Of a stretch of 64,000 bases of DNA, positions 53,001-62,104 are shown piece by piece. The position numbers and the translations under genes were made by a program. Positions within the stretch are counted from its first letter, which is position 1, and each line of letters starts with the position of its first letter. The stretch is from Branchiostoma belcheri (taxonomy: Eukaryota > Chordata > Leptocardii > Amphioxiformes > Branchiostomatidae). The notes under the pieces were generated by a model that was not told the origin of the DNA, did not search any database, and worked only from the letters and a program-made list of their open reading frames with translations. Where the stretch lies: positions 3,012,746 to 3,076,745 of the forward strand of contig NW_017803921.1 in the NCBI RefSeq assembly GCF_001625305.1, given 5' to 3'.

Positions 53001-55634
53001 AGAGGCAGTTTATGGTATGTTTGATTCATAATCAAAAGAAAATTGCAGTAGTTCAATGTGCTCAGCAAGATAATATTCAACTTTTTTTCATTAGCACAAC
53101 AATGAAAACATCAATATCTTTACAGCTCTATGACACATTGATGTATATGTTTTAACATTTATAGCTTTGCGGCTTTGTTCACAAAGCAATCATATATTAA
53201 TTTTTTTTCTATTCCCCTGAAAGAAAAGGAAATTGGCTTTTTCTTACCACCAAGTTATCTTATGACTAGCTATGGTAGTCTCTACCAGAACCAGTTTGTC
53301 ACTCTCTTAGTGCAGACCAACTCTTCTGGCATATCACCTGTCTATTTGGCAAATTTTGCCTTTTTCCAGCCACTTCCAAAGCCTCAGGCTACAGTCTAAG
53401 TCTAAGATAATTTGTAAAGATCAGAAAACAATAACCATGCCTATAATAAACTCATCTCAGGACTTAATGCTGTTAATACCTTCTGAACAGATGACCCATC
53501 CAAGATCACAGAAGACTATGAACTTCAGGCCTGGGCGAAGGAGATAGTTACACCAGCCGAGCAGGGAGGGTGTGGCATGAAGGTATACAGTCTACAGAAT
53601 ATCGATTCTACACTTTAATAGAGATCAACAGATACAAAACCCCAAAGCTCCTTTGCAGTACCATAACAAACCACCAGGGGGCCCAAAATCTGATAATTTT
53701 GAGGTCTCTTTAAGACCTATACCCACCTACCAAATATCAAGCCAATCCACCCAAGCCTTATTGAGTTATTGTGTTGACAAACAGACACACACACACACAA
53801 ACGCCACCAAAAACATAACCTTCTAATGGCAAAGGTAAGCATGAAGTTGACTTTTAATATGTACTAGATAATGTATAGGTTTTATGGTGTCTGTATAATT
53901 TCTATAATACATATTGTATACAGGGCAGAGTTTGGGCTAACCAGGCCAGCAAGTAAATGTCATTTTCCCAATAAAGCTTTTTAACTGTATAGCTCTGACA
54001 TACCTGATCCCCAGACAGAATAACATGATTGATTTACATCTACTGCAGGGTGTTTCTGGGAACGGAGAGTTCACGACGACAGACCAGATCGTTGCGGTAG
54101 TGACAGCGGTTGTGTACATCTGCAGTGCCGGGCACGCCGCTGCTAACTTCGCCCAGTATGACGAGTACGGCTTCCCGCCTAACTACCCCGCCTACCTGCA
54201 CGGGGAACCACCCAGGGACAAGGTGAGTTACCGGTAAACCCCTGTCACACATTTAGGACCTTCCACTGAGGTCGTGTGGCAGTAGTGTGTTTGGCTCAGA
54301 CCCAAGAGGTCCCGGGCTCGAATCCTGCCTGATGTCACCAATCTTGTGCCCTTGGGAAAGGCACTTAACGCGACTTTCCTCACTTCACTCAGGTGTAAAT
54401 GATTACCTACTGTAGCTTTGGTTAGGGATGATCATGGAAGAAGAAGGTTGGCTGAAGTTCGGGAGAAGTCTGACCAGATTTAGTCCACCATCGAAGCGAA
54501 TCTGAGTGAAATTTGAGTGCCAACCACAACCCAACCTACTCTCAAACATGAGCCAACCACTAAACACTGTGATTTTGTCATCTACATGTATATATTTATC
54601 TGTCCTTGCCCTATTTGCTCACTGACCTATAAACTGTGCAAGGACACTGCATACTGTCCTATTGTCTCTGAACTCTGTTTGACCCCTCTTCTGTCAATCA
54701 AAAATCATTCCACTCCACTTCAGATAATTGTGCAATTCTGAACCCATAGGTCCTGGGTTCGAATCTATCAAAAGGTCCCAATGTTGTGGCCTTGGGAAAG
54801 GAACTTTACACGACTTTCTTTGTCTTTGTGTGGGGTGAAAATAATACCTAGATTCAGTTAGTAACATCCCTAGGATAGGATGTTAAATGGAAGTCCCGTG
54901 TTTGGGGAGAGCCACACCCCATGGATGTTAAAGAGCCCACCACACCTTTCAAAAAAGAGTAGGGGCATGTCCAAATCATACTATCTGGAAGTTGGAGATT
55001 CACTAGGGACTCTGGGAAGAATTAGTTTAAAATTTACACTAATGCCAGTAATGGATATCCTCATAAAACAAAGGGTACCTCTAGATCTCCTGGACTATGA
55101 AATGTGTGAATGACCACTTGTATGAAATGTTGACCACACACTCAGGCACCGAGAACAGAGCAGGACATCATTGACCAGCTGCCGGACAAGAGTAAGACCC
55201 TGGAGATGATGGTCATCACACGGATGCTGAGTGACCGCAGTACGAATGGCCTGGGCAGTTTCGAGGTGGAGTACATGTATGACCCTGTGGGCACACAGGC
55301 TGTGGCACAGTGAGTACATGTCTTAGATACTTCTGAATGACATTGGGAGATATCATGCTATCAGTGATACCATGCCTTATGTCATATCCGGACATTTACA
55401 TGCAAATTCTTCCTGCCTAAAGCACATTTTAAGAAATTCATCATCTCAGTGCCCTTGCAAGCAAGTTAACTCTCTTTTGTTTATCATATAACATTATGAC
55501 CCCTTTTCTGCATATGTAGGTTCCGAAAAGACTTGGACGAGGTTCACGAAATCATCAAAGAGAGGAACAAGACCAGGAAACAGCCTTATGTGTATCTAGA
55601 CCCACGGGAGGTCCCAAATGCCATCAGCATCTAA
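44038..55634 (+). CDS. PLAT-domain lipoxygenase, complete (LOX-B)
   Basis: Iron lipoxygenase, second copy. Exons: 44038-44274, 44646-44891, 45718-45762, 45887-46012, 46332-46429, 47351-47489, 47815-47907, 50933-51029, 51597-51714, 52056-52148, 52537-52597, 52743-52848, 53491-53582, 54049-54222, 55146-55309, 55520-55634. The result is 667 aa and every junction is in frame. PLAT is N-terminal; iron ligands are His354 and His359 (FHQSTTH), His546 and Asn550 (GHAAANF) and Ile667 (NAISI). Ala402 occupies the S-type stereo-determinant position. The N-terminus [12 protein letters not shown] has Gly2, Ser6 and a basic cluster, the myristoyl-plus-basic membrane anchor pattern seen in Src kinases. Exons 3 to 16 match LOX-A in phase and almost in length, so the two arose by duplication; only the intron inside the PLAT region differs. 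The start-codon exon opens with an acceptor at 44030-44031, so there is a non-coding upstream exon. Confidence 0.95.
44345..44450 (+). repeat. tRNA-derived SINE
   Basis: A-box-like GTGGCGTAGCGGCAGAGTGC and B-box GGTTCGAGTCC, followed by the CCTTGGGAAAG tail typical of this family here. It lies in LOX-B intron 1; related copies are at 35280-35400, 43360-43600, 54270-54420 and 54745-54960. Confidence 0.65.
44892..45717. other. LOX-B intron 2, with a GC-rich open stretch of unknown origin
   Basis: The stretch 45128-45439 is open for 103 codons (Gly-Gly-Trp-rich, ending FVPPLAG) and may derive from a transposon, but I recognise no domain. A retrotransposon tail on the minus strand lies at 45615-45665 (CTGTATAGCTGGTATAACCG). 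Confidence 0.4.
47602..47885 (+). repeat. 71-bp tandem repeat, four copies, each carrying a 3' splice site
   Basis: Copies begin at 47602, 47673, 47744 and 47815, exactly 71 bp apart. Each unit holds the first about 54 nt of LOX-B exon 7 plus the last about 17 nt of the preceding intron (CCCCCACAG). Only the fourth copy is followed by the full exon and gives an open frame. Confidence 0.95.
48232..50297. mobile_element. Two-kb DNA transposon-like element, Tc1/mariner-type ends (CAGT, TA duplication)
   Basis: The left end CAGTACCGTTCGCGTTATAG is repeated inverted at 50275-50297, extending to 23 bp or more with similarity beyond. TA flanks both ends. Subterminal regions carry short repeats (CGTTACTTTTC on the left; TTTTCTGACGA on the right). 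There is no transposase frame. The interior at about 49080-49270 looks like a promoter with two CCAAT boxes, CpG-rich DNA and an ATG followed by a donor. It lies in LOX-B intron 7. Confidence 0.7.
51099..51475 (+). mobile_element. Non-LTR retrotransposon 3' end (CR1/L2-like)
   Basis: The translation contains [20 protein letters not shown] and a WNSLPP-type block found at the C-terminus of CR1/L2 reverse transcriptase proteins. It ends with a GTAATATAGCCAGCTGCCAC tail and ACAGATACAGATACAT. It is frameshifted and 5' truncated, in LOX-B intron 8, and the same family as 63173-63874. Confidence 0.7.
52251..52425. mobile_element. MITE with 27-bp inverted ends
   Basis: The left end ATAGTCTCCACCAGACTCCT plus TTGCAGGC is matched inverted by GCCTGCAAAGCAGTCTGGTG...ACTAT on the right. 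About 175 bp, in LOX-B intron 10. Confidence 0.75.
54270..54960 (+). repeat. Two tRNA-derived SINE copies in LOX-B intron 14
   Basis: GGTCCCGGGCTCGAATCCTG with CCTTGGGAAAGGCACTTAAC (first copy) and GGTCCTGGGTTCGAATC with CCTTGGGAAAGGAACTTTAC (second copy). Confidence 0.6.
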
Positions 55635-55751
55635 AACATGATGAAAATGTTATTTTATAAAGTATAGGACTCATATACATGTGTATAGGACCATAGTTGG
55701 ACAATGTACAGCTTTGAATGCTGTACATACATCATATTATTCACATAAGAA

Positions 55752-55757
55752 AATAAA
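55752..55757 (+). terminator. Candidate poly(A) signal of LOX-B
   Basis: AATAAA about 118 bp after the TAA stop. Confidence 0.5.
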
Positions 55758-56243
55758 AATGCACTGAGTATTTTATACTTTAGTATAATAGTTCAGGCAG
55801 AACCGTAGACATTACCTTTAGCCATTATATAAAATCTTTGTATCTGGTCATGTAATTTCTAACTGATGTGATTTGTAAATTGCAGTGCTAGTGAACAAAA
55901 TCATGCTAATCTGACTGGATGGATTTAGTTTGTAAGCTTCAATCATAATAAAGAAAGTATTATGTAATCTGAAATTATCATTTCTTCCTGAAATTCCATA
56001 GACTGATGTGAGAGTGTGAATTGAATAATATATTACATTCTACAACTGGATCAGCATATTTCAAATACATAGTAAGAAGAATAATCATAATTACTTATTA
56101 TTTGTCAGATGAGATTACTTTATAAGCCAGTAAGACATCATAACAAACTTAAGTGAATGAAACATCACTTGAGATGTGATCAAAACTGCCTGAAAATAAA
56201 GGCCAGTCAGCACAGTCACGTTCAGTGGGAATGTATCATGTCC

Positions 56244-56249
56244 TTTATT
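56244..56249 (-). terminator. Candidate poly(A) signal of NAPE-PLD
   Basis: AATAAA on the minus strand about 500 bp after the stop codon at 56743. Confidence 0.4.
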
Positions 56250-56742
56250 GATAAGAAGTAAAAACTTTAAAGAGTAAAATCATTAAAAATTGCAGTTTCT
56301 CTTATTGAGATCATCCTGTATAGACAAATCATGCTTGTACTTTTATAATGACAGTATTGTAGAATAGGCAATAGGCACTAATTATAATCTCATGCAACAT
56401 TTAAGTAGCATTCAACAGTGTCAAGCTTTGCAGAGTTTCACCTCTATATTTACAGAACTTCCAAATTGTTATCTACATGCTTCCACGCTGCAGTATAAAG
56501 GTATGCTACCAGGATTGTTTGAAAGGATTGAAGGATTGAAAGTCTTTTAAAAGGTGCTGATTTTTCTATGATCAGTCATTTCTTAGGCCAGTTATGCATA
56601 ATGATGAATATTATATCTTTGCCTTTTTCTTGATGGATGCAAAAATTGTTTACCATCCTAAGTCCTATACAAAGCGCATTGTGCATATTGTGCTGTATTT
56701 CGAGCCCTGTATCAGTATGACAACCCTTACTATGTGACCTCT

Positions 56743-59700
56743 CTATGTGGCTGTCTCCTTCTCAATGCTGGGGTCAGCCTGTGGAATGGGAATGACCCTT
56801 GACCCGCCATGGTCCAGTGTGAAGAAGTCCTCGACCTTTAACCCCTTGGCCTCCATGGCTTCCTTAACCTTTGACCTTGGCTCCAAGTAGCCCTGTAAGT
56901 AATTCAAAGAAGCAGTGAACACTTCAGATTCAGATCTAATAAATATATCAGTTTAAAGGGAGTCAAATAGCCAAGCGAGTGGATAGCGGACATGGGTTCC
57001 ATTCAGGCACCCATTTTTCAGGGAACTGCAGCAACAAATCCCATCTGTCAACCTTGACTGACAAAACTGACAAAAATCTTGGGAAGAATTTAAAAAAAAC
57101 AGGGAAAGGACTACAAACAACCACTCTCAACCAAATGGCTTGCCTGCCAAGTGTGGAAATTGCATTTTTAAAGGCTTGAAAATCCAAAATTTGCCTGACA
57201 GAACCCCCTATAGATTGCAAGAACTCTCCTGCAAGTTAAATTAAAGGCATCCAATGCAATCTCAGGGCAACCGTTTTCTGTCAGTGACATCAGATTTTGC
57301 CTCACAGATATCAGTAAACTATCAGATTGGTTTGATCCAAATAACATTACATCAAAAGAATGACCAAAAAATTGACTTCAAAAATCCAGTTTTGTTGCCC
57401 TGAAATTGCATTTGGAAGCCTTTAAATCATTACAGCCCTGTACCTCGAATGATGTGGAAATGAGTTTGAAGGTTCCCCAGTGGATGCCTAGTGACATCCT
57501 GGCCTCAACATCCATGTGAATCTGAACAGCTTCTTCAGGACACACATGTTGGCTCTTCATAAACCACCTGGTGATGTATATTCTCATATCATTACATACT
57601 GTGGTATAGCTATGGGGTGTTTGCATTCATGTGACTACTTGACAAGTGCTGTCTGCCATGCTGGATAATACAGTAGTTAAAATTGAAAGTTGCCAGGTAA
57701 ACTTGAATTTGTACATGTAGTTAGAGTTACAAAGTAGTTGCATAGTCCAGTGGCTACTAACCTAAGTGCTTGGGAGTTTAAATCCTGGCTGTTGTTGCCA
57801 TGCCATTAAGCCATGGTCCACTGTTCATTGTGCTTGTCGAAAAGAGCTAGGGGAATTTCTCCTGGGTACAATGAGTGTAAATACTGTACATATAGCATCT
57901 GTCTTCTTTGTCATGACCAGTGGGATATTAGCTCTTCATTTAGCTAAAACTTTCCTTAGTCCTTAGTTACGTAGAAGTTTGACTCTTCCAAGTTCAATCT
58001 ACCAGCATGGCATCACAAATGCAAACACCCTATAGCAACAACACTATAAAATCAAGGGAGAAACACTATACATACTGTACATGGATTTCTTTGGTCTGAT
58101 ACATCCAACCTCTGAAGACATGTGCAGATTCAACCAGGAATTCAAATTCCACTTTTTGGGCATCTTTTCATTGTGCTCCAAATACACATAAAGCCAGATT
58201 GATGGAAGATACAAGTTATAATGTTTCTCCTTTGATTTTACGAGTAATTTTCTTGTTTTTCGTTCACCTACCTCGAAGGTAAGTTTGAAGGTTCCCCAGT
58301 GGATCCCCAGGGACTGTTTGGCCTGGACATCCTGGTGAATCTGCACAGCCTCTTCTGGGTTCACGTGCTGATTCTTCATGAAATCTCTGGGAAATGATTT
58401 TCAGAAAAAATAAGACCATCAGTCCAAATTTAGATGAAATGGTAAGACGATACAATTTAGGCATTGCAAAATACAATTTAGGCATTGCAGAAAAACCACA
58501 TTTTGGGTTACTATAACCAAAAACGGTCATGACAGTTCATCTATGTTGGTAGTTACAACTTACATGTTTAAAATTAAAACTTTTGTTCCAATGCAATGAA
58601 TTGTTTTCACCTAGAGCTTTCTATCAGTCACTCTGATATTCTTCCTTAGACTGACCCAGTGAGACATTGTTTACCAGATACCTTTAACCCAGTGTTGACG
58701 TCATACTTCAAAGAAGCCATGTGACAAGTCTCACTGGGTCAGTCTACCAAAGAAGACCAGAGTGACTGGTCGAAAGCTCTAGGTGAGAACAATTATCTCT
58801 TGTATTGGAACAAAAGTTTTAACTTTAAACATAACCAAAACTCATTTCAAAGCTAGACTTCTCCTACAATAACAGGTTTCGGTAATTTTTCAGATAATAC
58901 TTACCTTGGTTCATAGGCTCCTATAGGAATAGCTGCGAGGTTGAACGGACCATACTTTTTCCCGATCTCCTTGAAGCCGTGACAGTACCCTGTGTCTCCG
59001 CCAAAGAAGAAGCGAGACCTCCGTCCAATCACGCACCAGCTCCCCCACAGGACCAGGTTGTCGTCTGTCGGACCGCGTTTGCACCAGTGCGCCGCGGGCG
59101 TGAGCACGACTTTGATGTCGTCGCGGTCCTTCACGCGTTCCTCCTGCCACCAATCCTGTTCTACCACGTTTTCACACCCGATGCTCTTCATCCACGGCGA
59201 CAAACCCAGTGGCACGTGCCAGCGCAGTCTCTCCCCAAACCTCTTGTGTAAGTCCTTAACCGTGTTATAGTCTAGGTGATCGTAGTGGTTATGGCTGATA
59301 ACGACCACGTCAACATCGGGGAGGTCCTGAACGCTACACGGAGGACCGCGGTATCGTTTCGGACCCATGAACTGGAACGGTGCGGCGCGCTGGCTGAAGA
59401 TTGGGTCGGTGAGAACGCTGATGTTTTCGAACTGAACGAGAACAGAGGCATGGCCGAGCCATGTTACCTTCATGCCATCCTCTGGAACTGGGCTGCTGAA
59501 GTCTGGTGTTACTACAGGAAGGGTGGTGTCCAGGACCTGGAGTAACAACAGGGCTCAAATTACCCCTTTAATTCACCACTTTGTGCAAGTGAACTTGCAC
59601 ATGATTTTTACTACACTTTCACCAGCTTTACAGACTAGAAATATCCAGTAAAGGTATGATGGAATTTAAAAAAAACAGTGATTCTATTTGACATTTTGTA

Positions 59701-61038
59701 TATCATGTAGAAATGCATCTATCAACTAAACTGTTGGTTCCCCTGAGGTATCAAGCATAGTTCAAAAATGCTGACAGTTGTCCCTACAGCCCAACGGTAC
59801 AAATAATATGGAAGCCCACACCTACATGTAATACAATATACTTGATGGATAATATATTTGTTTTGCCACCTTGAAATTCCATTGGATGCCTTTGAGTTTT
59901 AGCCTGGGTACCATCCGGATTTTTGCTACGCAACGCTCAGATAAAATTTTTTCAAGCGTTGCGTAGCAAAAATCCGGATGGTACCCAGGCTATTTGAGTT
60001 TAAGAACTTACATCCTGTGAAGGTATGTTACTGTGGTCCCCAGACCCTGTAGCAAACTTCCACATCATTTTCATCCCTTTAGTTCCCGATGGGAAGCACC
60101 ACTCAGGCCACGGGTTAACAAACCTGGTAGAGAAAAGAAAAAAATCAGTAGTCAGTGCCTACATCTACAAAGCCTAGTATCCAGTCTATTGCGGTTGGGG
60201 CGATTTCTCTTCGGGGCTGCAGGAGCTCTTCCCCGCCCGACTCAACGAGGGTCCCTGGTAGGTTTTGCACAACAGGAGTTAAATCAAACTAGGACTAATC
60301 GACTCCTGGTGTACAAAACTCTACTGGCAAAGCTCCTACAGGCAAAACACTTGCACCGTGCAACGTTTTGAGCTGGGAAATTTTAGATCCCCGAAGACAT
60401 CCTACCTCAACCACAATAGACTGGATACCAGCTGCAGGCTAACATCTACGTGCTTACCTGCTGACTGGGAATAGAACTCTGGTCCCCTGAGCCTGTGGTA
60501 AACTTCCACATCAAGTGGAACATGTTTGGTGAGCCTGTAAAGGAGGGCAGGGCCCAACCTGGCCAGGGGTTCACAAACCTGAGGGACACAGACCAACCGT
60601 CAGGCTTTTCTAATAATTACTGACTCTATGAAGTATGATCTATGAGTATGACTATATGAGGTCATGTTGATTTGATTATATGGATGTCATCCTCTGGGAA
60701 CCCCAAAACTGATGCAAGCATTCAAAGAAAAAAAGAGTTTGGCAAAAAAAAAAGTTGCCTTCCTCATGAAATCTACATGGTCTTCAAGGTTGAACAAATG
60801 GCTAAACACACAGAGTATGGTATGGCATATAGACTTCATATTCATTTCTTTGTGTTTTTTTTTCTTTACTTTGGACTTGATTTTGGCATTCTATGACACA
60901 TTGTTTTCCAATATTTTTTGGGGACCCTTACCTGCCATTTTTGCGCATGGAGTGTGTGAGTCCATCACTACTTGTACTGGTAGCAGCAGCAGCAGCTGTG
61001 GCACCTTCTACTTCCACTGGACTATCTACTGTGGCCAT
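56743..61038 (-). CDS. NAPEPLD: N-acyl-phosphatidylethanolamine-hydrolysing phospholipase D
   Basis: Zinc metallo-beta-lactamase-fold enzyme that cleaves N-acyl-PE to N-acylethanolamines (including anandamide) and phosphatidic acid on membranes. Exons: 61038-60932; 2A 60578-60458 or 2B 60123-60012; 59536-58905; 4A 58386-58272 or 4B 57567-57444; 56892-56743 (stop TAG). With 2A and 4A the product is 374 aa; the human enzyme has 393. The family block NGRFVNPWP spans the exon 1/2 junction. In that isoform the metal ligands are His158, His160, Asp162, His163 (SHNHYDH), His226 (AHWCKR), Asp257 (GGDTGYC) and His316 (IHWGTF). The N-terminus starts MATV and then has an Ala/Thr/Ser-rich stretch, with no myristoylation signal. 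The frame is open upstream to the acceptor at 61078-61079, so an earlier start is possible. Two exons are duplicated in tandem with identical phases, so mutually exclusive splicing is expected, giving up to four proteins of 371-377 aa. It lies tail to tail with LOX-B. Confidence 0.95.
57241..57425. mobile_element. Short family-A MITE just downstream of exon 4B
   Basis: The left end TTAAAGGCATCCAATGCAAT and the inverted right end TTGCCCTGAAATTGCATTTG plus GAAGCCTTTAAA enclose 185 bp. The edge lies about 18 nt beyond the 5' splice site of NAPE-PLD exon 4B. Confidence 0.75.
57444..57567 (-). CDS. NAPEPLD: NAPE-PLD alternative exon 4B
   Basis: 124 nt, entering in phase 2 and leaving in phase 0. 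It encodes [20 protein letters not shown] and continues through [11 protein letters not shown] to ISTSFE. It keeps the metal-ligand His of IHWGTF and the Trp found at this point in the vertebrate enzyme. It is three residues longer than 4A. If spliced after 4A the frame shifts to a TGA within eleven codons, so only one of the pair can be used. Confidence 0.88.
57605..58036. mobile_element. Inverted-repeat element between exons 4A and 4B
   Basis: GCTATGGGGTGTTTGCATTC near 57609 and TGCAAACACCCTATAGC near 58020 are inverted copies. Further in, GCCATGCTGG and CCAGCATGGC also pair. It fills most of the intron separating the two alternative exons. Confidence 0.6.
58272..58386 (-). CDS. NAPEPLD: NAPE-PLD alternative exon 4A
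   Basis: 115 nt, phase 2 in and phase 0 out. It encodes [20 protein letters not shown] and continues through [11 protein letters not shown] to TFE. It is homologous to 4B over its whole length but has Asp for the first Trp and lacks three residues before the final FE. The metal-ligand His is retained. Confidence 0.9.
58608..58790. mobile_element. MITE, family C, complete inverted ends
   Basis: TCACCTAGAGCTTTCTATCA at the left and GACTGGTCGAAAGCTCTAGG at the right are inverted copies. The interior carries CCCAGTGTTGACGTCA. It lies in the NAPE-PLD intron between exons 3 and 4A. Confidence 0.7.
59900..59992. mobile_element. Fold-back element: 38-bp perfect inverted repeat with 9-bp target duplication
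   Basis: Arms 59900-59937 and 59955-59992 are perfectly complementary (TAGCCTGGGTACCATCCGGA at the tip) around a 17-nt AT-rich loop. TTTGAGTTT flanks both sides, a 9-bp duplication as for Mutator-like elements. It starts 19 nt beyond NAPE-PLD exon 2B. Confidence 0.92.
60012..60123 (-). CDS. NAPEPLD: NAPE-PLD alternative exon 2B
   Basis: 112 nt, phase 2 in and phase 0 out. It encodes [20 protein letters not shown] and continues [17 protein letters not shown]. It is homologous to 2A at both ends and diverged in the middle. Reading 2A then 2B gives a TAA at the third codon, so the pair cannot be joined. Confidence 0.88.
60171..60440. mobile_element. MITE between exons 2A and 2B
   Basis: AGCCTAGTATCCAGTCTATT GCGGTTG at the left pairs with CAACCACAATAGACTGGATA ...AGGCT at the right. 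About 270 bp. Its right end is about 18 nt beyond the 5' splice site of exon 2A. Confidence 0.7.
60458..60578 (-). CDS. NAPEPLD: NAPE-PLD alternative exon 2A
   Basis: 121 nt, phase 2 in and phase 0 out. It encodes [20 protein letters not shown] and continues [26 protein letters not shown] is a family signature. It is three residues longer than 2B. Confidence 0.9.
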
Positions 61039-61323
61039 TTCTTCCTTCTCAGGGTTCGAAAGCCCAACCTGTTCTCCCTGAAAGTGAATTAAGGAAATAC
61101 CGAAACTGCAGTAAATCAAATCACAACTTGCGTTAAGTAAGCCATGAAAAAAAAATCCAGTGAAATTTTCAACATGTTAACTGTTATTTTTAACAACTAA
61201 TATTTTTATTGTTCGACTTATGAGAACAACGTCATGGATAAATACTTCGATGTTTTGAATATGTTCCTGCCACAAAAATACCTAAAGCTGAATAAAGTAC
61301 CCAAGTGACGGGTTCCTTTTCAG

Positions 61324-61506
61324 AACTGGGTGTACAGTGAGGCCGCTTTCATCATTGAGTGGCGCTTAGCACTAGAAAACGAGTGCCGAGACAAGATTCA
61401 GGTCATGGCCTCCCAGCAGTATGGCGTTCTCACGGAACTTCAGCACTGGAATAAAGCCGTTCAGCACTACAAACCCGGAACCCACTACTTCGTTACCCTT
61501 GCATGA
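61324..61506 (+). CDS. Orphan terminal-exon-like open stretch, 60 aa
   Basis: After a good acceptor (TTCCTTTTCAG) the frame runs NWVYSEAAFIIEWRLALENE and on through QHYKPGTHYFVTLA to TGA. Codon use looks protein-like, unlike the AT-rich surroundings, but I recognise no family and no partner exon upstream on this strand; NAPE-PLD occupies the other strand. It could be the last exon of a gene whose other exons lie within or beyond NAPE-PLD, or a broken retrocopy. Confidence 0.3.
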   Translation, partial: NWVYSEAAFIIEWRLALENECRDKIQVMASQQYGVLTELQHWNKAVQHYKPGTHYFVTLA

Positions 61507-62099
61507 ATAGGTACATAACTTGCTTATAGTTATATACAATTTATCTAATATCCTTTACGTTTCGCTTTCTTTAGATTACATGCTGCGTCATAGCACGGCT
61601 TTCAGCTCAGTTTCGCCAGTTTCTCCACCCCCCTCCCCCTTCCGTGTTCCCTACCCAGTCTCTCCCTTCTGTTTACATACGATTCCAAGTAAAAGGCGTG
61701 GTGACTTAGACAATGCACTATCTAAAAACACCTTACCTGTTCAAATCTTGGATGCGCTGTTGTTTAACCTATATTTATAGCCACTTTCTCCTTCGTTTCG
61801 TAACATCACCCGGTCGGTCACCAACCTGAAGTAGGCCGCCGATTCGTAGCCGCCCTTTCAGCCGCCGATTCGGGACTAAACCGAGCATAGCAGCTAATTC
61901 AAATACAGATTCGAAATCCCAGAAATTTCCTAAATCGACCCCAAAGAAAAATCACGAATGGGGAACTGTTGCAAATGGTCTGTAATAACGCATAGAATAT
62001 CAATTCAAAGATGAATATAATCATAAAGTACCAATTAAACGATAAAGTGCAAATTAAAGACTTAGAAACGACACCTAGCGACAATATCATAATCTGCTG
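61507..62099. other. No gene seen
   Basis: AT-rich and CT-rich single-copy-looking DNA between the orphan exon and the satellite array. The region from 61078 to about 61320 should include the NAPE-PLD upstream intron or promoter. Confidence 0.4.
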
Positions 62100-62104
62100 A
62101 TGCT

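Larger units (their letters stand above)
55635..56742. other. Convergent 3' ends of LOX-B and NAPE-PLD
   Basis: LOX-B poly(A) candidates are at 55752 (AATAAA) and 55945, and a NAPE-PLD candidate on the minus strand is at 56249-56244. The 3' ends are therefore a few hundred bp apart or overlapping. No other gene is seen. Confidence 0.5.
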
